Assembly: GCA_039811185.1 (NCBI GenBank)
Contig: JBDHYF010000009.1
Location: 1 to 64,000 of the forward strand
Source: JAEZDR01 sp039811185
GTDB taxonomy: Bacteria > Bacteroidota > Bacteroidia > Chitinophagales > Chitinophagaceae
Reading direction: 5' to 3'
Length of the DNA: 64,000 nucleotides
Shown here piece after piece: positions 38,016 to 48,226 of this stretch. Within the stretch, counting starts at the first letter, position 1. The number at the start of each line of letters is the position of its first letter. Made by a program: the position numbers and the translations under genes. Below the pieces are notes generated by a model. It had not been told where the DNA came from, did no database searches, and saw nothing but the letters and a program-made list of their open reading frames with translations.

Positions 38016-41000
38016 TTAGAAACTTAAATTAATCCCCAACGTATAGGTACGCGGGCGCGGATAAAACTGGTTGTCGATACCGCCACTGATTTCAGGATCG
38101 ATGCCTTTGTATTTTGTAATAACAAACGCATTCTGTACGTTGGCAGATACCACCAGATATGCTTTTTTAAACACTTCGCCGGCGTTATAGCTGATGCCAA
38201 TATTATCCATTCTAACAAAGGAAGCATTCTGAACATAATAGTCAGAGAAATACTGGTTGTTTTTAAACTTCGTTTCCAGGTAATTGGCAGACCCATTGTT
38301 TAACCAGCCAAGCGGATTAAAGATAGCTCGCTCAACGCCCAAATCGGAAGCAATGTTGTTGTACATGTAGTTGTCGAAATTACCTCTCAGCACAAAACTC
38401 AGTGTCCATTTCTGATAACTGAAGCTCGATGAAAGGCCTGCAAAAAAGCGCGGCTCCGGACTTTTGTAAATGTATTTGTCGTCGTCGTTGATGATGCCAT
38501 CACGGTTTCTGTCTTCATACACTCCTTCAATCGGATTGCCGTTCATGTCGTACACCTGCTGCAACACATAGAAGGCAGAAGGCATGTTGCCGACGCTGTG
38601 AATTTGGATAGAATTACCCGTTCCGCCTTGTATACCGCCTACTAACACACCTTTAAACCGTGGGTCGGGATTAAGAAGCAGATTGGTGATTTTTGGTGTT
38701 ACATAGCTGAAATTGAAATTAACATCCCAGCGGAAATCGTTCTGCAATACCGGCGTAGCCCCTAACGAAAATTCAAAGCCTTCACTCTCGATATTACCTA
38801 CGTTCGTAAACAGTTGGTTGCTGAAGTTTGTACCCAAAGCCACCGGCACTGTGCTTAGGAGGTCTTTGGTTTTACGTTTAAAATAATCAAGTGAACCGGT
38901 TATGCGGTTTTTCAGGAATCCGAAATCCAAACCTACACCAAGGTTCTCTGTTGTTTCCCATTTCAGGTTGGGATCGTAAGGCGCCGGGCGCGACATTGGA
39001 TAGAATTTATTTCCGAACTGATACTCGGCAGTGCTTGTACTGTTGGAATAGCGCGGAATGTATTCGTAAAACCCGAAGCCGCCCTGCTGTCCGGTTACAC
39101 CATAGCTCAACCGAAGCTTTAAGTCGGAAACGGCTTTGTTGTTTACAAGGAAATCTTCCTGATTAATTCTCCATGCCAATGCAGCGGACGGGAAGAAGCC
39201 CCATCTGTTGGACGAACTGAATTTCGACGAACCGTCCATTCTGGCGTTAATGGTTGCAATATATTTTCCGGCAAGCGTGTAGTTGATACGTCCGTAATAC
39301 GAGATTAAAGTGTAACGTGGATAGTCAACCGGGAAAGTGGGAATACCGCCCGGCCTTACGGTACCATCGGCGCGCATATCAGGAAAGAAATGATTGATGA
39401 ACTGAAAGTCCTGATATCCGTAACCCGCCATCACATCAATACGGCTGTTAATGGATCGGATGTCCGACGCATAGTTCAGATAGAAATCGAGTACATTATT
39501 AATCTGGAAACTCTCGTACTTGTTGTCCTGTCCGCCATAGTTTAGAATGCTGTCCTTTCCTCCTACCGATGTTCCTATGTTGTAACGTCCGTAAAACGCG
39601 GCCATGCTGTCGGAGGCATAATCTCTTCCGTTTCCGGCTTGCTCATCTCTCCCTACGTTCAAATTGACATTGAGGCCTTTTATCCAGGGAAGTGCATAAT
39701 TAAACTGAATGTTGCCCAACATTCTCCAAACATCGCTTTGGTTGTTTCTCATTTCGAGTAAGGCAAGCGGGTTACGCGGTGCAAGTGCTTTGGGAATAAA
39801 GCCGCCTGCTCCAATTATGTTCGAGGGCTCAAGGTATTCGTAAAATCCTCCCCACCGTGCACTGGCGGTTTTAGTTGGCTGTGTGGGATCGAACGCAATA
39901 GCACTCCCAATGGCGCCGCCATCAGCAAAACGGTTTTTTGTGTGTGCCACCTTTAGGTTGATGTCAACTTTCAACTGATCATTAAAGAACTTAGGAGAAA
40001 GATTGATGCCGAGTGTCTGACGTTTAAAATTGTTCGTCTTTAAAATGCCATCCTGATCGAGGATATTACCCGAAATACGGAAGGGAAGTTTTCCATCGAA
40101 GAAAGCGCCGGTTGCCGATAAATTGTAAGACTGTCCGATAGCCGTTTTAAAAATTTCATCCTGCCAGTTGGTACCCGCGGTGCCCAATTTGTTCACCTCT
40201 GAACCGCCTTTTTGGTTTACGATGTCGCGGATTTGATCAGCACTGAACAAATCCACTTTCTTTGTGGGCTGTTGCGCAAACACTTCCGCACTGAAGTTGT
40301 ATTTTGTTTTTCCTCTCCGCCCTTTTTTTGTGGTGATGATGATTACCCCGTTCGACGCACGCGAGCCATAAATAGCGGCCGCAGAAGGGTCTTTCAACAC
40401 CGTAAAGTTTTCGATGTCGTCGGGGTTGATGAGGTTGAGCGGATTGGCAGATCCTGCAACGCCGCCGTTGTCAACCGGGATTCCGTCAATTACAATTAAA
40501 GGATCGTTGGTTGCATTTAGTGACGAGCCGCCGCGGATGCGGATACGGCTGCCTGCACCCGGAGCGCCGCCGTTGCTCGAAATTTGTACGCCTGCCACCT
40601 TACCGGCAATCAGTTGTTCCGGAGTTTGAATGGCGCCGGTTTGAAAATCTTTTGCGCTTACACTCGTAACCGCTCCTGTAAGATCGCTTTTACGCTGGGT
40701 TCCGTACCCAACAACGACTACCTCGCTTAACGTACCCACCGCCGATGAAAGCGATACGTTTACAGGGCCTTCGCCAATCGTCTGTTCTGTTGAAGCAAAG
40801 CCAACCGAACTAAAAACAAGTGTTGTTGCGCTTGCCGGTGCATTCAAGCTGAATGTTCCGTCAGCAGCAGTCTGGCCGCCGATACTTGTACCTTTCACCA
40901 TCACGGTAACGCCCGCCAGCGGAAGGCCGGCAGCGTCGGTAACCTTACCGGTAACCACTTTGCTCTGCGCATTTACCACCAGCGAAAGCGGTAAGAGCAA

Positions 41001-41027
41001 AAGAAGAAGCAATTGTTTCGGATTCAT
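38016..41027 (-). CDS. susC: SusC/RagA TonB-dependent outer-membrane transporter
   Basis: Energised outer-membrane channel for maltooligosaccharides. 1003 residues: a signal peptide (QLLLLLLLPLSLVVNAQ), a carboxypeptidase-like regulatory domain (about 23-95, VTGKVTDAAGLPLAGVTVMVKGT), the SusC signature LSEVVVVGYGTQRKSDLTGAV, the plug domain (PLIVIDGIPVDNGG, IYGSRASNGVIIITTKKG), and a 22-strand barrel ending in TYTLGINLSF. No N-terminal secretin/sigma-regulator extension is present, so it is not coupled to an anti-sigma system. It is followed by susD after 18 bp. Confidence 0.96.
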   Translation of the reverse strand: MNPKQLLLLLLLPLSLVVNAQSKVVTGKVTDAAGLPLAGVTVMVKGTSIGGQTAADGTFSLNAPASATTLVFSSVGFASTEQTIGEGPVNVSLSSAVGTLSEVVVVGYGTQRKSDLTGAVTSVSAKDFQTGAIQTPEQLIAGKVAGVQISSNGGAPGAGSRIRIRGGSSLNATNDPLIVIDGIPVDNGGVAGSANPLNLINPDDIENFTVLKDPSAAAIYGSRASNGVIIITTKKGRRGKTKYNFSAEVFAQQPTKKVDLFSADQIRDIVNQKGGSEVNKLGTAGTNWQDEIFKTAIGQSYNLSATGAFFDGKLPFRISGNILDQDGILKTNNFKRQTLGINLSPKFFNDQLKVDINLKVAHTKNRFADGGAIGSAIAFDPTQPTKTASARWGGFYEYLEPSNIIGAGGFIPKALAPRNPLALLEMRNNQSDVWRMLGNIQFNYALPWIKGLNVNLNVGRDEQAGNGRDYASDSMAAFYGRYNIGTSVGGKDSILNYGGQDNKYESFQINNVLDFYLNYASDIRSINSRIDVMAGYGYQDFQFINHFFPDMRADGTVRPGGIPTFPVDYPRYTLISYYGRINYTLAGKYIATINARMDGSSKFSSSNRWGFFPSAALAWRINQEDFLVNNKAVSDLKLRLSYGVTGQQGGFGFYEYIPRYSNSTSTAEYQFGNKFYPMSRPAPYDPNLKWETTENLGVGLDFGFLKNRITGSLDYFKRKTKDLLSTVPVALGTNFSNQLFTNVGNIESEGFEFSLGATPVLQNDFRWDVNFNFSYVTPKITNLLLNPDPRFKGVLVGGIQGGTGNSIQIHSVGNMPSAFYVLQQVYDMNGNPIEGVYEDRNRDGIINDDDKYIYKSPEPRFFAGLSSSFSYQKWTLSFVLRGNFDNYMYNNIASDLGVERAIFNPLGWLNNGSANYLETKFKNNQYFSDYYVQNASFVRMDNIGISYNAGEVFKKAYLVVSANVQNAFVITKYKGIDPEISGGIDNQFYPRPRTYTLGINLSF

Positions 41028-41054
41028 ATCTGGTTATTGTTTAAATTTTAAAAG

Positions 41055-44000
41055 TTATTTCAAGATGATCACCGGCTGCGCCGCATGGAAATTTTTACCC
41101 CGAACCGTTACATAATAAGTTCCCGCCAAAAGGCTGCTCACATCTATTTGTAAGCTTTGATTTTGCGGCATTCTCAAGGCATTATACAGTACACGGCCGT
41201 TAACATCTGCCACCTGAACGCTCACCCATTCCGTAACCGACGACGGCAATTTTATAAACAAAGCCGGTGTACTTGCAGGATTTGGATAGATTTCAATTTT
41301 ATCGCCACCCACCGCAGCCAATTTCTTCACAGAAGAGTAGCTGTATTTTCCATCTTTGTCAATCATTTTAATGCGATAATAAACCCCGTTGGTTGTATTA
41401 ACAGCCATCTCATTTTTATCACTGAACTGATACGATGTTGATTTGCCATTGTTGGTGGCATTTACACTGCCTGCCACCGAAAAGCTTTTACCGTCGAACG
41501 AGCGCTGTGCTTCAAAATGGCTAACGTTTGTTTCATTAACAGTCGTCCATTTCAATTCAACGGACGATGGAGTGCGGTAGGCATCAAACTCAAGCAGATC
41601 GAGGGGAAGCGCCTGATTGGCGTCGCGGTCCAGATACACGTAAAACTCACCCGGCTGTAGTGTGAACGACTGGCTGCTACCCGTAGCGTTCATCGTTGTG
41701 CCGGTTAAATAACTGTACCAGGTTCCGGGCGACTGAAAGCTGACATTGCCCGTTACCGGAACCACATCGAAGTTGCCGATTACTACAATGTTTAAGGCGG
41801 CACTGCTAACTTTCATCCACTTAAAAGCGCCGTTTAAACTGTAGCTGATGTTGTTAGTAATAAATGCCGGCAGATAAGGCGAGTGGTTACGCAGCGCCAG
41901 CAGTTTTGAGTAAATGTTGTACAAATTGGCCCGCGACGGATCGTTTTTATAGCTCCATAAAACCGGCTTGGGGCTCGTGCGGCAATCGCTTTGAATGGTG
42001 CCGTTTTCGCAAAGGTTGATAGATTTATCGTACGCAAGTTCACCAAACTGCCAAATCATTTTTGGCCCCGGCGCCATTGTTAGAAAGGCCGCGGACATTT
42101 CGAGGCGTTTGATAGCAGTAGAAAAGCTTTTGGTGTTGTAGCCGCCTGAATTATTTCCAAAATTCAACAGGCGATACATCATCCGCTCTTCATCGTGGCT
42201 TTCTGCATAAGTAATCAGGTGTGGATTGTTCCAACCTCTTGCCGTGGAAACGCCCCAGCTTAAGTCGGAATTGTTTACGTAACCCATAGCAGCTTCAGAA
42301 AAGTTGTAGTTCATGTTTCCCCACAACAGCATTCCATAATTTGCTAAAACGGTTTCTTCATCATTATTGGCAAAATGTTCCAATATACAGTACGATCCTG
42401 ACGATACGTTTTGCATCGTATCATAAATTCTTTTCCAGATGTTGATTCGTGCGTCGTCGTAGGCGCTCCACGCTACCACATCCGAGGTTGGCTTTTGTGT
42501 AAAACCTTTTGAAAGATCCCACCTGAAACCATCGATGCGATAGTTGGTAAGCCAGTGGTTAATTACGCGGTTTACCAGATATTTTGTGGCGTCGGATTCG
42601 TGGTTAAAATCGTAACCCACATTAAAAGGATGCCTTGCATCGGGATTATGCCACGGATTGTTGGCAGCAGGTTTATTAGCAGCGGCATTCCAGTACATCT
42701 GAACCGTAGGCGACAATCCGAAGGCGTGGTTTAGGGCAATATCCATTATCACTGCTATTCCATTTGCATGACAAGCATCAATGAATTGCTTTAAGGCATT
42801 CTCCGTTCCGTACATCTTGTCCGGAGCAAAGTAGAAGTCAGGATTATATCCCCAGCTGTTGTTTCCTTCAAACTCGTTGAAGGGCATCAGTTCAATCGCG
42901 TTTACGCCTAATTTCTTCAGATAGGTAAGTGTATCTCTTAGTGTTTGCCAGTTCTGAGCACTAACAAAATCTCTTACCAGCAGTTCGTATATAATCAGGT
43001 TCTTTTTGTCAGGCCGGTTGTAGCCGGATGTTTGCCAGTTATAAGATGGTTTGGCTGTTTGCAACACACCGACAATACCGCTCTGACCGGCGGGATAAGG
43101 CTTCAACGACGGATAGTTAGCCGTCGGTATATACTGATCGTTCCAGGGATCCAAAACCTTTTCGCTATAAATATCTGCCACGCGGATGTTTCCATCGATT
43201 AGATATTGAAAGCCGTATTCAATGCCCGGCGTCAGGCCCTTGATGGTGATCCAGTACTTAATGCCGTCGGGAGTACGATTCATTTGGTAGGAAGCCGTCT
43301 GCGTCCAACCATTAAAATCACCGATAACGGCTGCTCTCGTTTTATTTGGGGCATACAGTACGAGTGTAACAGAGGTATCGCCGGGGAGATAGTTCACGCC
43401 GTCTCTTACACCTGCCGGCAAGGGCAGAATGGTAACGGGAGTATTTACAAAAAAGTTGGTGGTGTCGAAAGTGGTTCCATTTGCATTTGAGGCTTCAAGC
43501 ACGATTTGGTTATCGCCGCTCACTGCATTTATGGTTGTGGAGATACTGGTGGCTGAAGCAACAGAATCTTTTGGACTTCCATTAAACAGGATGCGCAATT
43601 TGGCTGCTTGGCTCGACACGCCGTTCACAGCTATTGCATCGCCGGCGTTTGCCGTGATGGCTTCCGCTTCGGGAACATATTTTGGCTGCCGGAAAGGCTT
43701 ATCGAGGCGCGCTTTTAAACCGTCGGCATAAACCGGAATATACATATCGGAGCCGTCGGTGTTGGCCAATTTTTTACTTCCGTTTCCACTGCGAAAGAGA
43801 ATGGCAATTTTTACAATATGTTCGGATGGGTTGGTGATACCAAAAAAGGTTCTAAGATTTGAAGGGATGGTATACTTCCATTTGTTATTGCCCAGATAAG
43901 TGGCCTGAGCGTTGGGATAAGGCGTATTAAAATTGCCATTGAGCACATACTTCCAGTTAGATGGCCCGGTGCTTAAGTTGGTGATAACGCCGATGTGCAC

Positions 44001-44177
44001 ATACACATCTGTGGCAGGGCTATGGTTTTCTAAACCCTTACTGCCTTTTGTGGCATCTGCAATAATCTCAATGTTCGAGTCGGTTTCCTTGATAAATGCC
44101 GGACTCCAGCTAAGCAACTGACCGTTTGCCACGGCAGCAGCAAGAGCCGAAAATACAAATAGTAAAAGTCGTTTCAT
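41055..44177 (-). CDS. Secreted GH13 alpha-amylase with T9SS sorting domain
   Basis: Cleaves alpha-1,4-glucans outside the cell. 1040 residues: signal peptide 1-19, beta-rich N-terminal modules (about 22-250), a CBM48-like module (about 262-345, VLYAPNKTRAAVIGDFNGW), and the GH13 barrel (about 390-760). Catalytic residues are D554 (DGFRWDLSKG), E600 (CILEHF) and D662 (ESHDEER). A linker fibronectin-like domain is followed by the C-terminal type IX secretion signal (IEIYPNPAST...LLAGTYYVTVRGK). It is the first gene of the susCDEF operon, 27 bp before susC, with a palindromic operator in its promoter. Export through T9SS should place it on the surface or in the medium. Confidence 0.92.
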   Translation of the reverse strand: MKRLLLFVFSALAAAVANGQLLSWSPAFIKETDSNIEIIADATKGSKGLENHSPATDVYVHIGVITNLSTGPSNWKYVLNGNFNTPYPNAQATYLGNNKWKYTIPSNLRTFFGITNPSEHIVKIAILFRSGNGSKKLANTDGSDMYIPVYADGLKARLDKPFRQPKYVPEAEAITANAGDAIAVNGVSSQAAKLRILFNGSPKDSVASATSISTTINAVSGDNQIVLEASNANGTTFDTTNFFVNTPVTILPLPAGVRDGVNYLPGDTSVTLVLYAPNKTRAAVIGDFNGWTQTASYQMNRTPDGIKYWITIKGLTPGIEYGFQYLIDGNIRVADIYSEKVLDPWNDQYIPTANYPSLKPYPAGQSGIVGVLQTAKPSYNWQTSGYNRPDKKNLIIYELLVRDFVSAQNWQTLRDTLTYLKKLGVNAIELMPFNEFEGNNSWGYNPDFYFAPDKMYGTENALKQFIDACHANGIAVIMDIALNHAFGLSPTVQMYWNAAANKPAANNPWHNPDARHPFNVGYDFNHESDATKYLVNRVINHWLTNYRIDGFRWDLSKGFTQKPTSDVVAWSAYDDARINIWKRIYDTMQNVSSGSYCILEHFANNDEETVLANYGMLLWGNMNYNFSEAAMGYVNNSDLSWGVSTARGWNNPHLITYAESHDEERMMYRLLNFGNNSGGYNTKSFSTAIKRLEMSAAFLTMAPGPKMIWQFGELAYDKSINLCENGTIQSDCRTSPKPVLWSYKNDPSRANLYNIYSKLLALRNHSPYLPAFITNNISYSLNGAFKWMKVSSAALNIVVIGNFDVVPVTGNVSFQSPGTWYSYLTGTTMNATGSSQSFTLQPGEFYVYLDRDANQALPLDLLEFDAYRTPSSVELKWTTVNETNVSHFEAQRSFDGKSFSVAGSVNATNNGKSTSYQFSDKNEMAVNTTNGVYYRIKMIDKDGKYSYSSVKKLAAVGGDKIEIYPNPASTPALFIKLPSSVTEWVSVQVADVNGRVLYNALRMPQNQSLQIDVSSLLAGTYYVTVRGKNFHAAQPVIILK

Positions 44178-44204
44178 ACAGCAAGCGATAATTATTTACA
44201 AAAA

Positions 44205-44221
44205 TGTGTATTTTTTACACA
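44205..44221. promoter_or_regulatory. Predicted operator of the amylase-susCDEF operon
   Basis: TGTGTATTTTTTACACA is a perfect inverted repeat (6-bp arms, 5-bp centre). It lies 28 bp upstream of the amylase start and overlaps a TAGTTTG string on the - strand. The arms and spacing equal those of the site at 48228-48244 in front of the MFS operon. Confidence 0.6.
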
Positions 44222-44251
44222 AACTAAAAATTTTTATTCCCGGCAAATGCC

Positions 44252-44983
44252 CTAAAAGTCAATCCCCGTCCATACTTTCCTCTTTTTCTCATACTTTACA
44301 AAATTGAATTTGTATAACTTTCCCGGCCGGTGTGGAACGTCTTTTTCAACTTCTCCGGTATCCACCAAAAAGTCCATTGCAAAAAACTTCTTCCTGAAAT
44401 TCCGCCTGTCCAGCTTCACGTTTAGGATAGCTTCATACAAATTTTGCAGCTCACGCAACGAAAACTTATCGGGCAATAAATTAATCCCCAGTGGATGCTC
44501 CTGAACGCGCTTCTGCAGCCACTTATAGCAGTAATCTAAAATTTCTTTATGGTCGAAGGCCATTTCTTTAATAGAATTTACAGAATGCCAGTGCAACTCA
44601 TTTTCGAGAATTTTAAGCTGATGAAAATTGATGTTCAGGAGGCTGCAATAAGCCACAGTGGCCACTCTGCCGCCCGGGTGCCTGTTCGGCTTGCTAAAGG
44701 TTTTCACTTCTTCCAGATACACATCGTCCATACCGGTTCTGCGCTTCAGAATACGATAAGCGGCTTCTTCAAATTCCTCATCTTCATAAACATAATCGCC
44801 CAGCAAACTCCACTTGTCTTTGTACTGCAGCATATCACTCCTGATCAGTAAAACTTTCAGCTCATTGTTTTCAAATCCGAAAATGACGCAGTCGGCCGTT
44901 ATAGGAAATCCCGGATAAGAGTGTACCAACTCAACCGGGTCTTTAATTAACTGTCTGTTTGTTTTACCTGCAGTTTTCGCCAT
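44252..44983 (-). CDS. NUDIX-fold transcriptional regulator (NrtR-like), probable sugar regulator
   Basis: 243 residues: a NUDIX domain (about 25-150) followed by a winged-helix domain (about 160-235, FSLRELQNLYEAILNVKLDRRNFRKKF). The NUDIX box (62-85) is degenerate: the three metal-binding Glu of REUxEE are replaced (R77-I78-L79-K80-R81-R82), so hydrolysis is unlikely and the domain probably binds an effector. In the Bacteroidota, NrtR-type proteins with inactive NUDIX domains regulate sugar use (for example the arabinose regulator of Bacteroides). It sits 6 bp after susA in the same operon. I infer that it binds the two matching palindromes at 44205 and 48227. Confidence 0.85.
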   Translation of the reverse strand: MAKTAGKTNRQLIKDPVELVHSYPGFPITADCVIFGFENNELKVLLIRSDMLQYKDKWSLLGDYVYEDEEFEEAAYRILKRRTGMDDVYLEEVKTFSKPNRHPGGRVATVAYCSLLNINFHQLKILENELHWHSVNSIKEMAFDHKEILDYCYKWLQKRVQEHPLGINLLPDKFSLRELQNLYEAILNVKLDRRNFRKKFFAMDFLVDTGEVEKDVPHRPGKLYKFNFVKYEKKRKVWTGIDF

Positions 44984-44989
44984 AACAAA

Positions 44990-46822
44990 TTATTGAACTT
45001 CTATTATCAACATTTCCCAAGGCTGTAGCTCGAGTGGTTCGGGTAGAATATGATTTCTTCCATCGATTACGTTTTTCCCGTTCTTCCGCCCTTTCAGCAT
45101 TTCAGCATAAAGCTGCGTATCAACCATCCGCCCGCCGTCGGTCGTATTCATCACACACATAATGGTGTTATCGCCGATGTGACGGAAATAAACATATACG
45201 CCATTTTCAGGAATGTATTGAGTAAGCTTTCCTTTTTGCAGCACGGCTGAGCGTTTCCTGTACTGGCCAAGTTGCTGCACAAAATCGAGATTGTCAGTCT
45301 CAAAACTTTCCAGGTTCTGCCGGCTGAAGGCATCTTTTATATCGCCCTTCCATCCGCCCGGAAATCCACGCCTTACGTTGCCGTCCGGGTTACTCAGTCC
45401 CCGCATCAACACTTCGGTTCCATAATACATTTGTGGGATGCCGCGTGTGGTCAGCAACCACCCAAGCGCCATTTTTTGCTTCAGCGGATTTTCACCAATC
45501 ACCGAAAAAAACCGACTTAAATCATGATTATCGAGAAACACCACATTGTTGGCAGCGTCTTCGTACACAAAATCTTTGCTGAGTGTATTATACAACTGGC
45601 TCACGCCTTCCGTCCAGCCGAAAGGCTGGGTGAGTGCCGGCTGAATGCCATAAAACAAAGTTTGAAAATCCGTAACGCCATGAAGATTGGATTTAAAGGG
45701 AACAGTAAGCTTGTTTCGCACAAAATACGCCTGATTCAATACGCCATGCACCCAGGTTTCGCCAAACATAGTGAGGGAAGGATATTCGGTTAAGAGCGCT
45801 TTGTTGCAACGGTTCATAAAATCCAAATCGTTGTACACATAGGTATCGATGCGCCATCCATCCACCCCAAATTCTTCCACACACCAGATAGCGTGTTGAA
45901 TGAGGTAATTAGCAACATAAGCATTACTCTGATTTAAGTCGGGCATGTTCTGCGTAAACCATCCGTCGGAAAGAATGTTTTTCTGAGATTGGGCGGCGTG
46001 CGGATCAAACAACACTTGCTCGCGGTAAGAGGTTTTTGTGAACTCGTCCCAATGGTGCAGCCAGTTATTCATTGGCGGATCGGTTACTGTAAAATGCATA
46101 TCGCCCACATGGTTGTAAACCGCATCCTGAATCAGCTTCATGCCTCTTTTATGCAATTCGGCACTAAGTTTTTTATAGGCAGCAGCACCGCCAAGGCGGG
46201 GCTCAACCACATAATGATTGGTGATAGCATACCCATGTTCTGTACGCGAAGGCATGTTGTTTTCAAGCACGGGTGTAAGCCACAATGCGGTTACTCCAAG
46301 CGATTCGATGTAATCGAGATGATTGATAATGCCTTGTAAGTCGCCGCCGTGGCGGTGATAGATTGAATCGCGGTTAAGGGACTGATCGAGCATACCGGGA
46401 AGCACATCGTTTAACGGATTGCCGTTGCTGAAACGGTCCGGCATAATCAAATAAACAAAATCTGATGAGTTTATCCCCTGAGCAAATGTCTTTCCGTTTC
46501 CGGCCCTACGGGCATACAGCGGGAAATTAACCGTTGTTTTGTTGTTGATGAGGATTTTTGCCGTTCCCGGCTTTGCTTCCGGAGCGATGGTGACATCTAC
46601 GAAGCTGTACCGTTTGTTTTCAGGACTATGAATTTTTGTAACGGTAATTCCTGGATAAGCAAGGCTGACGGTTTTAATGTCGTCTCCCGCTTCGCTGTAA
46701 AGCATGAGTTGGATCTTGTTCATCTTCATTCCGGCCCACCAGTTTGTCGGATATACCTGCACCTGCGCCGACAGCGTGTGTGCGGCAAACAAAATCGCTA
46801 AGGCAATAAAAACTTTCTTCAT
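44990..46822 (-). CDS. susA: SusA-like periplasmic GH13 neopullulanase/cyclomaltodextrinase
   Basis: Breaks down imported maltooligosaccharides in the periplasm. 610 residues, close to the length of SusA. Signal peptide about 1-20 (FIALAILFAAHTLSAQ), an N-terminal beta-domain (about 21-105), then the GH13 barrel beginning FVYLIMPDRFSNGN. Catalytic residues are D326 (DGWRIDTY), E355 (MFGETW) and D434 (FLDNHDLSRF). A C-terminal beta domain follows. It lies 2 bp after the MFS gene and 6 bp before the regulator gene. No T9SS tail is present, unlike the other amylase, which supports a division of labour between outside and periplasm. Confidence 0.9.
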   Translation of the reverse strand: MKKVFIALAILFAAHTLSAQVQVYPTNWWAGMKMNKIQLMLYSEAGDDIKTVSLAYPGITVTKIHSPENKRYSFVDVTIAPEAKPGTAKILINNKTTVNFPLYARRAGNGKTFAQGINSSDFVYLIMPDRFSNGNPLNDVLPGMLDQSLNRDSIYHRHGGDLQGIINHLDYIESLGVTALWLTPVLENNMPSRTEHGYAITNHYVVEPRLGGAAAYKKLSAELHKRGMKLIQDAVYNHVGDMHFTVTDPPMNNWLHHWDEFTKTSYREQVLFDPHAAQSQKNILSDGWFTQNMPDLNQSNAYVANYLIQHAIWCVEEFGVDGWRIDTYVYNDLDFMNRCNKALLTEYPSLTMFGETWVHGVLNQAYFVRNKLTVPFKSNLHGVTDFQTLFYGIQPALTQPFGWTEGVSQLYNTLSKDFVYEDAANNVVFLDNHDLSRFFSVIGENPLKQKMALGWLLTTRGIPQMYYGTEVLMRGLSNPDGNVRRGFPGGWKGDIKDAFSRQNLESFETDNLDFVQQLGQYRKRSAVLQKGKLTQYIPENGVYVYFRHIGDNTIMCVMNTTDGGRMVDTQLYAEMLKGRKNGKNVIDGRNHILPEPLELQPWEMLIIEVQ

Positions 46823-46824
46823 AA

Positions 46825-48213
46825 TTAAATAGGTCTGTCTTGTAATATTTCTGTCCGGGTTTCATCCGCAGTAAGCGGCTTCTTCCGGTTTTCTTTTATA
46901 AACATGTAACATATCAAAGCCGCTAATATCATCAGATAGCCACCCACCTGTACCGCAAGCAAACGGTCGTTGTTCAACAGATTATTCATGATCCATTTAA
47001 ATCCAAGCGACGCGATGATTTCGGGCAACACAATAAAGAAATTGAAAATGCCCATATAAATACCGATCTTATGATAAGGAATTACACCACTCAGCATGGC
47101 GTACGGCATCGATAAAATACTTGTCCACGCAATGCCTACGGCCGTCATACATACGAAAAGCATGTTTTTATCGGAAACAAAGCCTACGCTTATTAAACCG
47201 ATGCCACCAATGGTTAAGCAGATGGCATGCGTTGTTTTGCGGCCCAGCTTATCGGCTATTGAAGGAAGTATAAAAGCAAACAAAAAGGTGACTACGTTGT
47301 AGAACGCAAGTGTTAAGCCGGCAAAATCCCGTCCGTTTCCAAAAGCCGGATCGGTTTCGCTGGTTGCACCAAAAATGTTATAGGCAACCGCAACCGAGTA
47401 ATAAAACCACATTAAAAAAAGACCGGGCCATGTAAAAAACTGCACCAGGGCAATCGTGCGCATTTTCGGAGGCATTTGGGCGATAGACGAAAAAATTTCC
47501 CTTACTCCATGTGCGAACCCTTTTTTGTCGGTATGCTTTTGTTCGTCCAATTCTTTTTGTGATGGCGGATATTCTGTTGAACTGAACACCGTATATAGCA
47601 CTGCGGCGAGAAAGAAAAAAGCGCCGATATAAAAAGAATACTTCACGTTGTCGGCAATAATTCCCTTTCCGCCAATGTTGTCCATGCCGGCCCAGTTACG
47701 CATCATCCAGGGCAAAGCAGAGGCGATGCTTCCACCAAGGCCTATCATCAAACTTTGCATAACAAAGCCTTTATTGATTTGGCTGTCGGGAAGTTTGTCG
47801 GCAACAAACGCGCGGAAAGGCTCCATTGCCACGTTTCCGAAAGTATCGAGCACCCAAAGCAAGCCGGCGGCCATCCATAACGCTCCGCTGTGCGGCATGG
47901 CAATCAGCGCAATTGAGCTGAGCACGGCACCGATGAAAAAATAAGGTCGTCTTCTACCCCATCGCGGATGCCAGGTTCTGTCGCTCAGATACCCAACAAT
48001 GGGCTGAACAATGAGGCCGGTAAGCGGAGCAGCTAAAAACAATAAGGGAATCTGGTCCGGATTGGCGCCGAGCACTTCGTAAATGGGACCCATATTGGCG
48101 CGCTGTAAATCCCACCCAAACTGGATTCCGAAAAAGCCAACACTCATGTTGATAATCTGGCTAACAGACAGGCGCGGTTTAGCACCGGTTAAAGCAGTGG
48201 TAGTCTGGGACAT
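46825..48213 (-). CDS. MFS sugar transporter (SLC45/GPH-like), probable maltose/maltodextrin importer
   Basis: Inner-membrane symporter with about 12 hydrophobic segments over 462 residues. The N-terminal VGFFGIQFGWDLQRANMGPIYEVLGA and the loop LSDRTWHPRWGRRRPYF are typical of the SLC45-like group found in bacterial starch loci. Cotranscription with the SusA-like amylase suggests maltose or maltodextrin as substrate; this is inference from context. A 19-bp palindrome (48227-48245) lies just upstream of the start. Confidence 0.87.
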   Translation of the reverse strand: MSQTTTALTGAKPRLSVSQIINMSVGFFGIQFGWDLQRANMGPIYEVLGANPDQIPLLFLAAPLTGLIVQPIVGYLSDRTWHPRWGRRRPYFFIGAVLSSIALIAMPHSGALWMAAGLLWVLDTFGNVAMEPFRAFVADKLPDSQINKGFVMQSLMIGLGGSIASALPWMMRNWAGMDNIGGKGIIADNVKYSFYIGAFFFLAAVLYTVFSSTEYPPSQKELDEQKHTDKKGFAHGVREIFSSIAQMPPKMRTIALVQFFTWPGLFLMWFYYSVAVAYNIFGATSETDPAFGNGRDFAGLTLAFYNVVTFLFAFILPSIADKLGRKTTHAICLTIGGIGLISVGFVSDKNMLFVCMTAVGIAWTSILSMPYAMLSGVIPYHKIGIYMGIFNFFIVLPEIIASLGFKWIMNNLLNNDRLLAVQVGGYLMILAALICYMFIKENRKKPLTADETRTEILQDRPI

Positions 48214-48226
48214 GGCAATCGTTTAG

